Assembly: GCA_018613055.1 (NCBI GenBank)
Contig: JAGGQZ010000022.1
Location: 44,044-108,043 of the forward strand
DNA length: 64,000 nucleotides
Reading direction: 5' to 3'
Source: Chryseobacterium sp. ISL-80
GTDB taxonomy: Bacteria; Bacillota; Bacilli; Bacillales; Cytobacillaceae
Below the pieces are notes generated by a model, which saw only the letters and a list, made by a program, of their open reading frames with translations, was not told where the DNA came from and searched no databases. A program made the position numbers and the translations under genes. Shown piece after piece: positions 37,726 through 46,185 of this stretch (position 1 is the stretch's first letter; each line of letters begins with the position of its first letter).

Positions 37726-37913
37726 ACTTTACTTTTTCTCTTCATTGCTTTTTGGAATTTATTAACCTGATTTTATTCAGAAATTTCCAGGAAGTCAATA
37801 ACCAATTAATAATGGCACTCTGCCATTAAGTAAATGGGTCTGTTTTTGTTATTGTCACTCTTGAAATTCAGGTGCTAAAATAGGTGCTAATAACTGATAT
37901 TTTGAGGTGTTAA

Positions 37914-38348
37914 ATGGATATTGTAGATAAACTTAAAAGGAAAAACATTAAGGTACTAGACATACCAAAATGGGGAACATATTTACGAAAAGAATGGGAA
38001 AATAATTTCGCCAATCATCTAGACGAGAAGGAGAAAGAAGCAATTTATTTATTAGATGATAGGGATTTTGGTGGCTATCTGTGGCATCTTTTCAGTAATA
38101 AAAAGAAGGATTGCCTTGAAGGTGAGAAAGCTGAGGAGGCTTTTAACAATGAAAGGAAAAATAAATGCTTTGTCTTCTTTCAACATTCTGATTTCGCATT
38201 ACTGCTTGAAAATGCTTCAACGTTTCATACCGATGACTTAATTGATGAAATAGGCACAGATATGTATATTGTAGATAAACAATTTCGTTGGACTTTTGTA
38301 TTAACACACGAAACAGGTTGGTTCGGTCCTTATTTTAGCCGAAAATGA
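37914..38348 (+). CDS. DUF4275 family protein
   Basis: A 144-aa soluble protein. The segments WENNFANHLDEKEK, YLWHLFSNKKKDCLEGEKAEEAFN, CFVFFQHSD, MYIVDKQFRWTFVLTHE and GPYF are those of DUF4275 in bacilli. Function unknown; no catalytic signature. The ATG follows TTTTGAGGTGTTAA. AT-rich like the two genes to its left, so probably part of the same accessory block. Confidence 0.8.
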   Translation: MDIVDKLKRKNIKVLDIPKWGTYLRKEWENNFANHLDEKEKEAIYLLDDRDFGGYLWHLFSNKKKDCLEGEKAEEAFNNERKNKCFVFFQHSDFALLLENASTFHTDDLIDEIGTDMYIVDKQFRWTFVLTHETGWFGPYFSRK

Positions 38349-38372
38349 AGATATAGGTAAGATATGTAAGAA

Positions 38373-38400
38373 AAAACGCTTGGAAATCCAAGCGTTTTTA
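38373..38400 (+). terminator. Terminator of the DUF4275 gene
   Basis: AACGCTTGG/CCAAGCGTT hairpin with 4-nt loop, A6 before and TTTATG after; could act in both directions. Confidence 0.85.
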
Positions 38401-38487
38401 TGTGTTTCTTTGCAAACCTAATGCGTTTTAAAGCGCTAATTAAACTAGTAGTTTGCTCTCCATTATCGGAGAGAGCATTACTATTTA

Positions 38488-39702
38488 TTAAGCCTCAAGA
38501 CTCGCCATTGGTCCAAAGAATTCGAAGTGAATTCTGTCTTCTGCTACGCCAAGGTCTTTTAAAGCAGAGTTGACTGCTTTCATGAATGGTACTGGGCCGC
38601 AGAAATAGAAGTCTGATTGTTCAAGGTTCACATTTTCTTTTAGCCATTCTTTTGTGATATAGCCTTCAACATCAAAGCTGTTGTTCTGGCGGTCTTCTTC
38701 TGTTGGCTGGTCGTAGAATACCACTGAGTTCACTTTTGCTTTTGCTGCGGTTGCTGCGACTTCATCTTTAAGGGCATGCACTTTTCCGTTCTGCGCCGCA
38801 TGGATAAAAGTTACTTCTTTTTCAGGCTGCAGTTCTGCTACTGTGTTCAGCATGCTGACCATCGGAGTTAGGCCAACGCCTCCACTTAGCAGGACGACTG
38901 GAGTGTCTTTTTCTGTATCAAGGAAGAAGTCGCCTGCTGGTGCACTAATTTGCAGAACTTCGCCTTCTTCTACGCTGTTGTGCAGGTAGTTCGATACTTT
39001 GCCATCCGGAGTTTCCATGCCAGCTTCTTTTTTCACACTGATACGGTAATAATCTTTTCCAGGAGCATCTGACAGGCTGTACTGGCGGATATGTGTGAAC
39101 TTTTCGCCTTCGATTTCTAGCTTGATGCTGATATACTGTCCTGGCTTGAATGTAGCGATTGCCTTCCCATCGACCGGCTTCAAGTAGAAAGAAGTGATGA
39201 CTTCACTTTCCTCAACCCTTTTCGCAACAATAAATGGACGGAAGTCCTTCCAGCCGCCTCTTTGGTTCGCAGCTTCATCATACATTTCCGCCTCCACAGA
39301 GATGAATGCATCCGCGATCACGCCATAAGCTTCGGCCCACGCATTGATGATTTCATCTGTAGCCGCATCTCCAAGAACTTCCTTGATTGCAATCAGCAAG
39401 TGCTTACCGACGATTGGATAATGTTCAGGCAGGATGCCAAGGCTGCGGTGCTTATGCGCAATCTGGTTTACAACCGGCAGGATCGCTTCAAGATTGTCGA
39501 TGTATTTTGCAGCAGCATAGACTGTTCCAGCAAGCGCTCTTTGCTGTCTGCCCTGCTTCTGGTTCGCATGGTTAAAAATGTTCAATAACTCAGGATGATT
39601 TTCGAACATTGTTTTATAGAAAACTGTCGTGATTTGTTCTCCGTGCACTTCAAGTACTGGTACTGTTGATTTGATAATCTCAATCGTTTTTTGATCTAGC
39701 AT
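38488..39702 (-). CDS. hmp: Flavohemoprotein Hmp, nitric oxide dioxygenase
   Basis: A 404-aa protein converting NO and O2 to nitrate with NAD(P)H. The globin domain (1-140) has the proximal His in AHKHRSLGI (near 85), the FAD domain shows RQYSLSD (about 203-209) and the NAD domain GGVGLTPMVSML (about 270-281) and FYFCGPVPFM. The start MLDQKTIEI at 39702 lies 8 nt after GGGGAG; a GTG at 39711 is the alternative. An Fnr-type box is correctly placed upstream, linking it to nitrite respiration, where NO arises as a by-product. Confidence 0.96.
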   Translation of the reverse strand: MLDQKTIEIIKSTVPVLEVHGEQITTVFYKTMFENHPELLNIFNHANQKQGRQQRALAGTVYAAAKYIDNLEAILPVVNQIAHKHRSLGILPEHYPIVGKHLLIAIKEVLGDAATDEIINAWAEAYGVIADAFISVEAEMYDEAANQRGGWKDFRPFIVAKRVEESEVITSFYLKPVDGKAIATFKPGQYISIKLEIEGEKFTHIRQYSLSDAPGKDYYRISVKKEAGMETPDGKVSNYLHNSVEEGEVLQISAPAGDFFLDTEKDTPVVLLSGGVGLTPMVSMLNTVAELQPEKEVTFIHAAQNGKVHALKDEVAATAAKAKVNSVVFYDQPTEEDRQNNSFDVEGYITKEWLKENVNLEQSDFYFCGPVPFMKAVNSALKDLGVAEDRIHFEFFGPMASLEA

Positions 39703-39763
39703 TTCATACACTCCCCTATGTTTGTATCTTCTCGTTAAGGTGTTTTACCTCATTCCCATAGTG

Positions 39764-39806
39764 ATTATAATAAATTACTTGAGCAAACTAAGTGATGCAA
39801 ATCACA
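39764..39806 (-). promoter_or_regulatory. Fnr-type box and promoter of hmp
   Basis: On the minus strand TGTGATTTGCATCACT (39806-39791) fits TGTGA-N6-TCAC, and a perfect TATAAT lies at 39769-39764. The box centre is 41.5 bp before the start of transcription predicted from that -10, the class II spacing. NsrR or ResD sites may overlap but were not assigned. Confidence 0.75.
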
Positions 39807-39950
39807 CTATCGTAAAATAGTTCTTTTGAAACGGATTTTTCATTGGGATTTGCTTCATTCCAAACAGATTTCATAATAAAAATGAACTAAATCTGGGAAT
39901 ATGACAAATCAAAGCCATCAACCTATACGAAAAAAGAACTAACAAAAAAT

Positions 39951-40060
39951 TTTATAGCGAGATTTTAATTTATATAGCGAAAATTTCATTTATATAGCGA
40001 CTTTTCTATTTTTATAGCGATTTTTTCTTTTTTATAGCGACTTTTAAATTTTTATAGCGA
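39951..40060. repeat. Intergenic array E, exact 20-bp period
   Basis: Six TATAGCGA words end at 39960, 39980, 40000, 40020, 40040 and 40060, exactly 20 bp apart, with T/A-rich spacers. On the minus strand the word reads TCGCTATAAA, close to the TCGCCAATAAA of array C. The array lies in the 425-bp gap between hmp and menC; ttttttccagtttg at 40079-40092 is shared with array B. Confidence 0.9.
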
Positions 40061-40097
40061 ATTGGAAAAAAACGCAGATTTTTTCCAGTTTGTGAGA

Positions 40098-40126
40098 ACA
40101 AAAATAAGCACTGCCTAAGCAGTGCT
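40098..40126 (-). terminator. Terminator of the men operon
   Basis: AGCACTGC/GCAGTGCT hairpin followed on the minus strand by TATTTTTG, 11 bp after menC. Confidence 0.8.
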
Positions 40127-40136
40127 CTCCACATTT

Positions 40137-41243
40137 CTAAAAATCAAACCGTTCTTCAAAAACAGTAACTTCCTTCATTCGTTTCCGGTTCAGTTCAAAA
40201 CCTATGCCAGGGTTCTCAGGCACCTTGATCATCCCGTTTTCCACCTTGATCTCCGGCTGTATGATATCTTCTTCCCAATAGCGGTCCGAACCGGAAATAT
40301 CCCCAGGTATCGTGAATCCAGGTAGTGAAGCGAGCGCTATGTTATGTGCTCTTGAAATTCCGAATTCAATCATGCCCCCGGCCCATACAGCAATGCCTTT
40401 TGAGTGGCAGTAATCATGAATTCTTCTGGCTTTACCTAAGCCCCCGACACGGCCGATTTTTATATTGATGACCCCGCAGCTACCAAGCTCGACTGCTTTC
40501 CTGGCGTCATCAAAAGTGACGATGCTTTCATCCAGGCAAATGGGTGTCTTGATTTGATTCTGAAGCTTCGCATGATCAACAATGTCATCAAAACCCAGCG
40601 GCTGTTCGATCATCAGCAGGCCGAATTCATCAAGAGCTTTTAAACGGTCCGTATCCTTTAGCGAATATGCCGAGTTTGCATCTGCCATCAGTGGCAAATC
40701 AGGAAATCGCTCGCGAATGCCGGAAATCAGTTCGTAATCAGTTTCGGGGCTGATTTTTATTTTCACACGCTTGAAGCCTTGCTCCAGATAGCTGTCAATT
40801 TGTTTCACGACTTCAGACAAATTCGGGTTCCCAACAACCACACCTGCAGGAATCTCTGACATCGTTCCGCCAATAAGCCTTGATAACGGGATGCCTTCTT
40901 TCTTCGCCTGTAGATCCCAGAGCGCAGTTTCAAGGGCGGACTTTGCCATATGGTTCCTGCGCACGGAACTGAACAATCCGAATGCTTCATCAGGATGGCT
41001 AGGCCCCTTTTTTTTCAAAAGAGGGATCAAAAAGTCCTTAAGCACATGATAAGAGGTTTGCACCGTTTCCTCTGTATACCAGGGAGATGAAAATGCTACC
41101 CCTTCACCATACCCGGTGAGGCCTTTACGATCTTCCACTTCCACAATGATCGCTTCCCTGTCGGTGACCGATCCTAAATGAGTCATGAAAGGCTGCTTCA
41201 ATGGCATTTTAATGACCGATAAATGTACGGACTTAATTTCCAT
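40137..41243 (-). CDS. menC: o-Succinylbenzoate synthase
   Basis: Enolase-superfamily enzyme of 368 aa dehydrating SHCHC to o-succinylbenzoate in menaquinone synthesis. The KIK catalytic lysine motif (RVKIKIS, about 163) and metal ligands in LMADANSAY, MIEQPL and CLDES are present, followed by NIKIGRVGG. The start MEIKSVHLS at 41243 (or MKMEIK at 41249) overlaps the menE end. Last gene of the men operon. Confidence 0.93.
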   Translation of the reverse strand: MEIKSVHLSVIKMPLKQPFMTHLGSVTDREAIIVEVEDRKGLTGYGEGVAFSSPWYTEETVQTSYHVLKDFLIPLLKKKGPSHPDEAFGLFSSVRRNHMAKSALETALWDLQAKKEGIPLSRLIGGTMSEIPAGVVVGNPNLSEVVKQIDSYLEQGFKRVKIKISPETDYELISGIRERFPDLPLMADANSAYSLKDTDRLKALDEFGLLMIEQPLGFDDIVDHAKLQNQIKTPICLDESIVTFDDARKAVELGSCGVINIKIGRVGGLGKARRIHDYCHSKGIAVWAGGMIEFGISRAHNIALASLPGFTIPGDISGSDRYWEEDIIQPEIKVENGMIKVPENPGIGFELNRKRMKEVTVFEERFDF

Positions 41244-42723
41244 TTTCATCACACTCCGCATCCAGCCAATCACGCAGTTTGCGTCTCAATAATTTCTTTG
41301 CGGCATTACGGGGCAGGCAGTCAACGAAGTGGATTTTTTTCGGAAGCTTGTATTTTGCAAGTTTTTGTTCACAGAGCTTGAGCAACTCTTCTTCTGACAC
41401 GCCCAAATTATTTTTCACAATAAAAGCGACAGGTACTTGTCCCCATTTCTCATCAGGGATTCCAATCACGCCGGCATCAGCAACACCTGGATGTGAAAGC
41501 AGGACACCTTCAATCTCAGCAGGATAGACATTTTCCCCGCCGGAAATAATCAAATCGGAACGGCGGTCCAGAACATACAGGAATCCATCGCCGTCCACAT
41601 AGCCAATATCGCCGGTATGAAGCCATCTCTCGCGGATTTTATCGGCTGTTTCATCAGGACGGTTCAAGTACCCTGCTGTCACATTCGGGCCTTTGACAAT
41701 AATTTCTCCCTCTGCACCCGGCTGAACATCCTTGCCATCTTCATCCACTATCCGAATCTGGTTGGAGAACAGCGCTTTACCGGCAGAACCAAGGCGCTCA
41801 ATGCTGTATTCAGGTGACAATGTCGCAAACTGCGAAGAGGTTTCTGTCATCCCATAGGTTTGGAATACCGGAATATCCTTTTCCAGACAGGATTGAAGTA
41901 GTGGCAAAGGAGCAGGCCCTCCGCCCAACAGCATGCAGCGGAAGTATTCCGGCAGTCTGTCAGATCCCAATTCGTCAATGATCCGCCTTAGCATCGTGCT
42001 GACGACCGACATAATGGTGATCTGGTAACGACTGATATCATCGATTACCTTTTTCTCTTCAAAAGAAGAATGTAAGACAATCGGCATTCCATATATTTGG
42101 CTTCTCATTAAAATAGAGTAGCCGCTGATATGGAAAATCGGTACAGTGCATAACCATTTATCCTGACCATGCAAACCGAGATTAAGCGCTGAGGCATTCG
42201 CGCTCCACCAGTGGTTTCCGTATGTTTGCATGACACCTTTCGGATTGCCGGTCGTGCCTGACGTATACATGATTGTAGTGACTTCATCCATATCGTATTC
42301 TTCAAGAATAAGTGGATTTATTCCTTCGAGTTCTTTTAAGTCATCTGTGCTGACTTTCTTTGTATCAGAATGAATGGCTGAAACTTTATCATTGAAGCGG
42401 GTTTCATATAGAAGTACATCGGCTTGACTATCACCCAACTGCCATGAGAGTTCTTCTGAGGTAAGGCGATTGTTCAAAATGACCGCCCTGATTCCAGCCA
42501 TTTGCAAAGCATATAAAATTAAGGCAGATTCAGCCTGATTGGAAAACAGCACGGCTGCCGCCGTACTTTTTTGCAGGCCCAGGGCACCCAGCTTTCCAGC
42601 ATATGTTTGGGCCTTTTCAAAAACTTGCTTAAATGTAAAGGTGCGTCCTTCAAAAATCAGCGCTTCCCGGTCTGGAGAGAGATCGGCCCGTTTTTTCAGC
42701 CAATTCGGCATCGTTTCTGTCAT
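41233..42723 (-). CDS. menE: o-Succinylbenzoate-CoA ligase
   Basis: Acyl-adenylate-forming ligase of 496 aa activating OSB with CoA. The AMP-binding motif is YTSGTTGNPKG (about 151-161), then YGMTETSS (about 280-287), LHTGDIGYVDGDGFLYVLDRRSD and the C-terminal lysine region LPRNAAKKLLRR. The ATG at 42723 follows GAAAGGATGACATCA. Preceded by a hairpin that separates it from menB. Confidence 0.93.
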   Translation of the reverse strand: MTETMPNWLKKRADLSPDREALIFEGRTFTFKQVFEKAQTYAGKLGALGLQKSTAAAVLFSNQAESALILYALQMAGIRAVILNNRLTSEELSWQLGDSQADVLLYETRFNDKVSAIHSDTKKVSTDDLKELEGINPLILEEYDMDEVTTIMYTSGTTGNPKGVMQTYGNHWWSANASALNLGLHGQDKWLCTVPIFHISGYSILMRSQIYGMPIVLHSSFEEKKVIDDISRYQITIMSVVSTMLRRIIDELGSDRLPEYFRCMLLGGGPAPLPLLQSCLEKDIPVFQTYGMTETSSQFATLSPEYSIERLGSAGKALFSNQIRIVDEDGKDVQPGAEGEIIVKGPNVTAGYLNRPDETADKIRERWLHTGDIGYVDGDGFLYVLDRRSDLIISGGENVYPAEIEGVLLSHPGVADAGVIGIPDEKWGQVPVAFIVKNNLGVSEEELLKLCEQKLAKYKLPKKIHFVDCLPRNAAKKLLRRKLRDWLDAECDENGN

Positions 42724-42752
42724 TGATGTCATCCTTTCTCTACATACTAAAA

Positions 42753-42778
42753 CAGCTTGATGGAGGCCCATCAAGCTG
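42753..42778 (-). terminator. Hairpin between menB and menE
   Basis: Perfect 11-bp stem CAGCTTGATGG/CCATCAAGCTG with 4-nt loop, followed on the minus strand by TTTTAGTATG. It looks like an intrinsic terminator inside an operon whose downstream genes have no obvious promoter of their own. Confidence 0.6.
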
Positions 42779-42793
42779 CGTCAAAATTATAAA

Positions 42794-43612
42794 TCAAGGG
42801 AATCTTGGGAACTGGCCGAAGTCTGGCTTGCGCTTTTCCTTGAACGCGTCGCGGCCTTCTTTTGCTTCATCTGTTGTGTAGTAAAGCAATGTTGCATCTC
42901 CTGCCATCTGCTGAAGTCCAGCAAGTCCATCAGTATCAGCGTTCATTGCCGCTTTCAGGAAGCGAAGCGCAGTTGGGCTCTTCTCAAGCATTTCTTCACA
43001 CCACTTGAGCGTTTCTTCTTCAACCTGGTCAAGAGGTACAACTGTGTTGACAAGACCCATGTCCAAAGCTTCCTGGGCATTGTACTGACGGCACAGGTAC
43101 CAGATTTCACGTGCCTTTTTGTGGCCGACGATTCTTGCGAGGTAGCCTGAACCGTATCCGGCATCAAAGCTTCCTACTTTAGGGCCTGTCTGGCCGAAAA
43201 TAGCGTTATCAGCCGCGATTGTCAGGTCACATACGACATGAAGCACATGGCCTCCACCGATTGCATAACCTTTTACTTGAGCGACAACTGGTTTAGGAAT
43301 CACACGGATTAAACGCTGAAGGTCAAGGACATTCAAACGTGGAATCTCATCTTCACCAACGTATCCACCATGTCCGCGCACTCTCTGGTCTCCGCCGGAG
43401 CAGAATGCATCGTCTCCAGCTCCAGTAAGGACGATTACGCCCACGCTTGAATCATCACGAGCATAAGAAAATGCATCGATCATTTCCATAACCGTTTTCG
43501 GACGGAATGCGTTGCGCACTTCCGGGCGGTTAATGGTGATTCTCGCAATGCCATTATATGTTTCATACAGAATATCTTCGTAATTGCGTTCTGAAACCCA
43601 TTCAACTGTCAT
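42794..43612 (-). CDS. menB: 1,4-Dihydroxy-2-naphthoyl-CoA synthase
   Basis: Crotonase-family enzyme of 272 aa forming the naphthoquinone ring from OSB-CoA. The conserved segments [16 protein letters not shown] (about 72-87), [19 protein letters not shown] (about 115-133) and [11 protein letters not shown] with the catalytic Asp/Tyr loop are intact. The ATG follows ATAGGAGGTTATCTTA, 15 bp after menH. Confidence 0.97.
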   Translation of the reverse strand: MTVEWVSERNYEDILYETYNGIARITINRPEVRNAFRPKTVMEMIDAFSYARDDSSVGVIVLTGAGDDAFCSGGDQRVRGHGGYVGEDEIPRLNVLDLQRLIRVIPKPVVAQVKGYAIGGGHVLHVVCDLTIAADNAIFGQTGPKVGSFDAGYGSGYLARIVGHKKAREIWYLCRQYNAQEALDMGLVNTVVPLDQVEEETLKWCEEMLEKSPTALRFLKAAMNADTDGLAGLQQMAGDATLLYYTTDEAKEGRDAFKEKRKPDFGQFPRFP

Positions 43613-43627
43613 TAAGATAACCTCCTA

Positions 43628-44437
43628 TTATGTATTCGACAAAAACTCACTTACTATTGTACCAAATTTTTCTCGTTCTTCCACATGAATTGCATGCCCG
43701 CAGCCATTTATCGTCAAATTTGTCGGATTTGGCAGCTTCGAAGCCATGTCGGCGGCTATTCTGCAAAACTTTTCATCAAGCTCTCCTGTAATCAGCAGGG
43801 TTTCAAAGTCAAAGTTCACAAGCTCATCCCACCAAGAAGGCTGGGCACCGGTTCCCATTCCCCGCAGGCTGTTTGCCAGGCCTACAGGATCATTCCTCAG
43901 CCTTTGACTTCTTATTTGTTCCCTTACTTCTGCCGGAAGATTCAACTGAGAATGAAAAAGCGGGATCGTTTCCCAAAAGTCGATGAATTTCTCCACGCCT
44001 TCCCTCTCAATCCTGGCTGCCAGTTTATGGTCCTGCTGAATTCGTGCTTCTCGCTCTTCAGGAGTTTTGAGTCCTGGCGTTGTGCTCTCAAGAACGAGCT
44101 TCCTTACCCTTTCAGGATACAGACTCGCAAATGTAATGGCTGTCCGTCCGCCCATTGAGTATCCAAGCAAATCCGCTTTTTCAATACCGAGCTGGTCTAA
44201 AAGAATCTTAAGGTCCTTTGCTGCTTTCTTGATATCATATCGCTCCATATCGCCTGGCGATTCAGTCTTGCCGTGGCCAATGAGGTCAACCATCACAAGG
44301 TCTGAATGCTGTTCCCATATAGGACAAAACGGCTTCCATGTAGAAGCCTCTCCGGTAAAACCATGGAGCAATACGAGAGGATAGCCGCTTCCGTATTGCT
44401 CGACATGATATTGGATTCCATTAATCATGGTTTTCAT
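43628..44437 (-). CDS. menH: SHCHC synthase MenH (YtxM)
   Basis: Alpha/beta hydrolase-fold enzyme of 269 aa eliminating pyruvate from SEPHCHC. The nucleophile elbow is GYSMGG (about 91-96), the oxyanion strand is LLHGFTGEASTW, the acid is in TGELDEKF and the histidine in NGCGHAIHVEE. The start overlaps the menD stop as ATGA, so it is translationally coupled. Confidence 0.92.
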   Translation of the reverse strand: MKTMINGIQYHVEQYGSGYPLVLLHGFTGEASTWKPFCPIWEQHSDLVMVDLIGHGKTESPGDMERYDIKKAAKDLKILLDQLGIEKADLLGYSMGGRTAITFASLYPERVRKLVLESTTPGLKTPEEREARIQQDHKLAARIEREGVEKFIDFWETIPLFHSQLNLPAEVREQIRSQRLRNDPVGLANSLRGMGTGAQPSWWDELVNFDFETLLITGELDEKFCRIAADMASKLPNPTNLTINGCGHAIHVEEREKFGTIVSEFLSNT

Positions 44438-46185
44438 GATTCGTCACCTTTTAGCATAGCCGTTATTTCCCGGGAAACAGATTTCCACAAATTTCGATGT
44501 TCCAGCATATTCGAATCCCTTGCCGTGCGGATTTCCATGACCTTCAAGCCTTCGACGTGCTGATTTTCGGTAAAGGTCTCGGAAAAATGCGCCCAATCCT
44601 TAATCAAGTCATATTTCCCTTTGTACATCGTGACAACATGGCTGAAGTCAAGATCGAGCGGAGTGCCGAAAAGCATCTCGAAATGCTTTGGCTCGTTTGC
44701 CTGGGGCAGGAAAGAGAATATTCCTCCGCCATTATTATTGATCAGCAAAATATTAATATCGATATTATACAATTTTGATGCCAGCAGCCCATTCAGGTCA
44801 TGATATAAAGTTAAATCCCCCAGCACAAGGTAACATGGCTGCGATACACTCGCTACCCCAAGTGCAGTAGAGACAATCCCGTCTATGCCATTCGCTCCCC
44901 TATTAGCCATGACCTTGATATTCTTATCATTAAGCAGGAAAAACGAATCTAGGTCACGAATCGGCATGCTGTTGCCAACGAATAGAGTCGCTCCTTCAGG
45001 AAGCATTTGAGCAAGCAGATGGAACAGCTTGCCTTCACTCAATTCCTCTACCTCGGCAATGCCCTTTAGCTGATGCTTGGCCGTATCATTCAACGCAAGC
45101 CACTTATCCAAATAGGGAGACTCATTAACATGATCAACGGCACTGCTGATCTTCTCGCAAAAAAGTGCTTCATCACAATAATACATATCACTTGCAGACA
45201 TCGTCGGCTCGCGCCAGCCGGCACCGCTATCAATCACAAACTGCCTGGCGTGGCGGTTCTCTTTTATAAAGATCGTCAGCGCTTTTGAAACAGGCATCGC
45301 ACCAAAACGGATGATTACATCGGGCTTTAAAGCTTCCTTCGCGTCTTCATTACGCAAAAACGCATCATATGTATCGACAATATTATGTCCGTCGTGTTCA
45401 CCGCTTCGCAGCTGCGATAGCGGGTCAGCGATAATCGGGAACTTCAGGCTGTCAGCAAGCGCAAGCACGCGTTCAGCAAACTCACTGCTATCGATCTGCC
45501 CGCAGACGATGATTCCGTTTTTATAGGACGCAAGGTCTTCAGCAATTCTCGAAAACAATTCATCTGACAAGCTTATTCGTCCGGTCTGGATTTCGACATA
45601 TCCACCAACACGCTCAGGCAGTTCGAATAAATTTTCATCCAGCTTTGGAATCAATGGTTCCCTGAACGGGAAGTTCAAATGGACAGGTCCCTGCGGATAG
45701 CTTGATGCTGTTGCAGTCGCTCTGCCACAAACAGTACGTGCATAGCGAATCATGTCCTCCGTTTTTTCCGGAGGCGCCATCTCAACAAACCATTTAACGT
45801 TTTTTCCATACAAATGAATTTGGTCAATTGCCTGTGGTGCTCCGACATCACGCAGTTCATGCGGACGATCCGCTGTCAGGACGATCAGCGGGACTCTTGA
45901 AATACTCGCTTCAATGACCGCAGGATAATAGTTTGCCGCAGCCGTACCAGATGTACAAAGGAGCGCCACGGGCTTTTGGGTTGCTTTGGCAATCCCAAGG
46001 GCGAAAAATGATGCAGAACGCTCATCGACAAGAATATGGTTTCTCAGGTCAGGATGCTCTGCCATCACCAGTGCCATTGGCGTTGATCTCGAACCAGGAC
46101 TGATGACAACATCCTTCACCCCTGTTTTGGATAACTCTGCAACAAATGCAGCGATATACGCTGTTAAATCTTCCTGGTGACTCAT
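44434..46185 (-). CDS. menD: SEPHCHC synthase MenD
   Basis: Thiamine diphosphate-dependent enzyme of 583 aa joining 2-oxoglutarate to isochorismate. The N-terminal SPGSRSTPMALV (about 29-40), the catalytic Glu in LLCTSGTAAANYYPAVIEAS nearby, and a C-terminal ThDP region with GDLTLYHDLNGL then NNNGGGIFSFLPQ (GDxxx..NN motif, about 455-490) are present. It overlaps menF by ATGA and menH by ATGA. Confidence 0.96.
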   Translation of the reverse strand: MSHQEDLTAYIAAFVAELSKTGVKDVVISPGSRSTPMALVMAEHPDLRNHILVDERSASFFALGIAKATQKPVALLCTSGTAAANYYPAVIEASISRVPLIVLTADRPHELRDVGAPQAIDQIHLYGKNVKWFVEMAPPEKTEDMIRYARTVCGRATATASSYPQGPVHLNFPFREPLIPKLDENLFELPERVGGYVEIQTGRISLSDELFSRIAEDLASYKNGIIVCGQIDSSEFAERVLALADSLKFPIIADPLSQLRSGEHDGHNIVDTYDAFLRNEDAKEALKPDVIIRFGAMPVSKALTIFIKENRHARQFVIDSGAGWREPTMSASDMYYCDEALFCEKISSAVDHVNESPYLDKWLALNDTAKHQLKGIAEVEELSEGKLFHLLAQMLPEGATLFVGNSMPIRDLDSFFLLNDKNIKVMANRGANGIDGIVSTALGVASVSQPCYLVLGDLTLYHDLNGLLASKLYNIDINILLINNNGGGIFSFLPQANEPKHFEMLFGTPLDLDFSHVVTMYKGKYDLIKDWAHFSETFTENQHVEGLKVMEIRTARDSNMLEHRNLWKSVSREITAMLKGDES

